Below, piece by piece: positions 62,911 to 64,000 of a stretch of 64,000 bases of DNA. The notes under the pieces are model-generated. The model did not search any database and was not told the origin of the DNA. It worked only from the letters and a program-made list of their open reading frames with translations. The stretch is from an uncultured Eubacteriales bacterium. Lineage in GTDB: Bacteria; Bacillota; Clostridia; Peptostreptococcales; Anaerovoracaceae. Positions within the stretch are counted from its first letter, which is position 1; every line of letters begins with the position of its first letter. The position numbers were made by a program, and so were the translations under genes. Location of the stretch: contig CACYLW010000001.1 in assembly GCA_902775345.1 (NCBI GenBank), forward strand, positions 62,001-126,000, given 5' to 3'.

Positions 62911-63848
62911 GAGATATACCTGTATACCTGTTTACCGGATTCCTCGGTGCAGGAAAGACATCATTCATAAAAGAAACACTTGAAAATCATGAGTTCGGAG
63001 ACGACGGGCGCACGCTTCTGCTCATATGTGAGAATGGCGAAGTCCGGTATGAGCCTGAGAAGTTCGTCGGCCCGGGAGTCAGGGTAGAGCGCATAAAAAC
63101 CGAAGCTGAGCTCAACGACGTGAATCTCGGACGAATCAACAGACAGGGCGGCTTCGACCGTGTAGTAGTCGAGATGAACGGCATGTGGGAGAACCAGAAG
63201 CTCTTCGCGGCGATGCCTGACGGATGGCTTATCGCTCAGGAGATGGCTCTCTTCGACACCCGCACTTTCATGATGTACAACAAGAACATGCGTCAGCTCT
63301 GCTTCAACAAGATGCAGACTGCGGACATGGTGGTGTTCAACCGCTGCGAGAAGGGTTTCGACAAGATGCCTTATCACAAGGAGGTCCGCATCGCGAACCG
63401 CAACTCGCTGATAGTCTACGAATACGGCCCGAACGACATAGAGCCGGATGACATCATAGACCCGCTCCCATACGACATGAACGCTCCGAAGATAAAGATC
63501 GAAGACGAGTGGTACGCGGAGTGGTACAGGGATATCAACGAAAATGAGGATGACTACGACGGCAAGACTTTCATTATCAAGGGAAGGGTGGCGCTGTCAG
63601 ATGAGCTCCCGCAGGGGCAGTTCGCGTTCGGAAGACACGTAATGACCTGCTGTGAGGCTGACATACAGTTCGCAGGCCTGCTGGCATACTACTCCGGCGC
63701 TGAAAAGCTCAGCGTTGGAGACTGGATCGAGATAACAGCCAAGGTCCGCTGCGAGTATACAGAAGCATATAAGGAAAAGGGACCTGTGCTCTACATCAGG
63801 AAACTCGAGAGATGTGAAGCTTGCAGCCCGGAGGTCGCAACATTCTGA
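62907..63848 (+). CDS. COG0523-like GTPase fused to a YcgQ/DUF1980-like C-terminal domain
   Basis: The 313-residue protein has GFLGAGKTSFIKETL at the N-terminus, marking a second COG0523-type GTPase, but the CxCC metal motif is not visible; CENGEVRYEPEKF is at the equivalent switch region. Residues ~215-305 resemble the C-terminal domain of the YcgQ/TIGR03943 family, around FGRHVMTCCEADIQFAGLL and GDWIEITAKV. YcgQ/YcgR proteins are linked to zinc starvation responses in Bacillus. The pair of GTPases in one operon points to metal allocation. The fusion is my reading and needs a profile search. Confidence 0.75.
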   Translation: MRDIPVYLFTGFLGAGKTSFIKETLENHEFGDDGRTLLLICENGEVRYEPEKFVGPGVRVERIKTEAELNDVNLGRINRQGGFDRVVVEMNGMWENQKLFAAMPDGWLIAQEMALFDTRTFMMYNKNMRQLCFNKMQTADMVVFNRCEKGFDKMPYHKEVRIANRNSLIVYEYGPNDIEPDDIIDPLPYDMNAPKIKIEDEWYAEWYRDINENEDDYDGKTFIIKGRVALSDELPQGQFAFGRHVMTCCEADIQFAGLLAYYSGAEKLSVGDWIEITAKVRCEYTEAYKEKGPVLYIRKLERCEACSPEVATF

Positions 63849-63868
63849 AAACAGAAGGGAAGAGAAAG

Positions 63869-64000
63869 ATGAAGAGTTTCAGGTTCAGGAAAATGGCAAG
63901 GAGATCGCTCAGAACCGCGCTTATACTGGCGCTGACGCTGTGCATGACTGCGGGTCTCATTACGGTCGCCAGCCCGGCTTATGCCGCATCGGAGTTCAGG
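63869..64000 (+). CDS. secreted protein, N-terminus only (3' end outside window)
   Basis: The 44 residues in the window are a basic N-region (MKSFRFRKMARRSLRT) followed by a hydrophobic core (ALILALTLCMTAG) and a likely signal-peptidase site after SPAYA. There is no lipobox cysteine in the usual place. GAAGGGAAGAG provides the ribosome site. It lies 20 bases after the second COG0523 gene, so it could be part of the same metal-related operon, but its family cannot be told. Confidence 0.75.
   Translation, partial: MKSFRFRKMARRSLRTALILALTLCMTAGLITVASPAYAASEFR

Overview
The window is bacterial chromosome of moderate GC with dense, mostly plus-strand operons. It reads like an anaerobic Gram-positive of the class Clostridia. 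Supporting signs are strong AGGAGG-type ribosome-binding sites, intrinsic terminators, a glycyl radical enzyme with its radical-SAM activase, a short HisG with HisZ, a Re-type citrate synthase candidate, a citrate lyase operon, sodium-coupled amino acid symporters and a yybP-ykoY (Mn2+) riboswitch. A placement near Peptostreptococcales/Anaerovoracaceae is only a guess. No rRNA, tRNA, CRISPR array, phage or insertion sequence was seen.

Layout. 1-6.5 kb: end of a citrate lyase operon (citF, an inserted isocitrate dehydrogenase, citC, a citXG fusion, a LysR regulator, a glutaminase), pointing to citrate, 2-oxoglutarate and glutamate metabolism. 6.6-9.7 kb: an Fe-S aldo/keto reductase, then a Mn2+ riboswitch in front of a Na/Pi-cotransporter-family protein. 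9.8-20.3 kb: a catabolic block with a DUF218 protein, a glycyl radical activase and a HypD-like glycyl radical dehydratase, a C69 dipeptidase, both subunits of aconitase X, a carboxylesterase and a D-serine dehydratase; hydroxyproline or related peptide use is the best inference. 20.4-23.9 kb (minus): a membrane-anchored Hsp70-like protein, a membrane partner and a 5'-truncated acyltransferase remnant. 24-36 kb: a small membrane protein, an AGCS symporter, a Ca2+-type P-ATPase behind a structured leader, MATE, 5-FTHF cyclo-ligase, TrpS, a CPBP protease, a ClC transporter and a flavodoxin-like protein. 36.3-45.2 kb: Re-citrate synthase candidate, a beta-helix lipoprotein, a membrane protein/XRE/metallopeptidase trio, a second AGCS symporter behind an attenuator-like leader, an AEC transporter with a leaderless promoter, an aminotransferase and MntP. 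45.5-53.9 kb: a complete histidine operon (hisZGDCBHAF-IE-K). 54-64 kb: a large ABC ATPase-permease fusion (minus), an acyl-CoA ligase, an MtnA/eIF2B-like protein, an EamA transporter (minus), two overlapping COG0523 GTPases, and the start of a secreted protein.

The most unusual signals are at RNA level and in metal/cation handling. A Mn2+ riboswitch drives a phosphate-transporter-like gene. A Ca2+-ATPase has a pseudoknot-capable leader in which one strand can pair either with an upstream helix or with the Shine-Dalgarno sequence. A symporter has a terminator-bearing leader of unknown class. One of the two COG0523 proteins seems to be fused to a YcgQ/DUF1980-like domain and the other carries a long His/Asp tract. 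All assignments rest on reading the sequence and family knowledge; no search was run.
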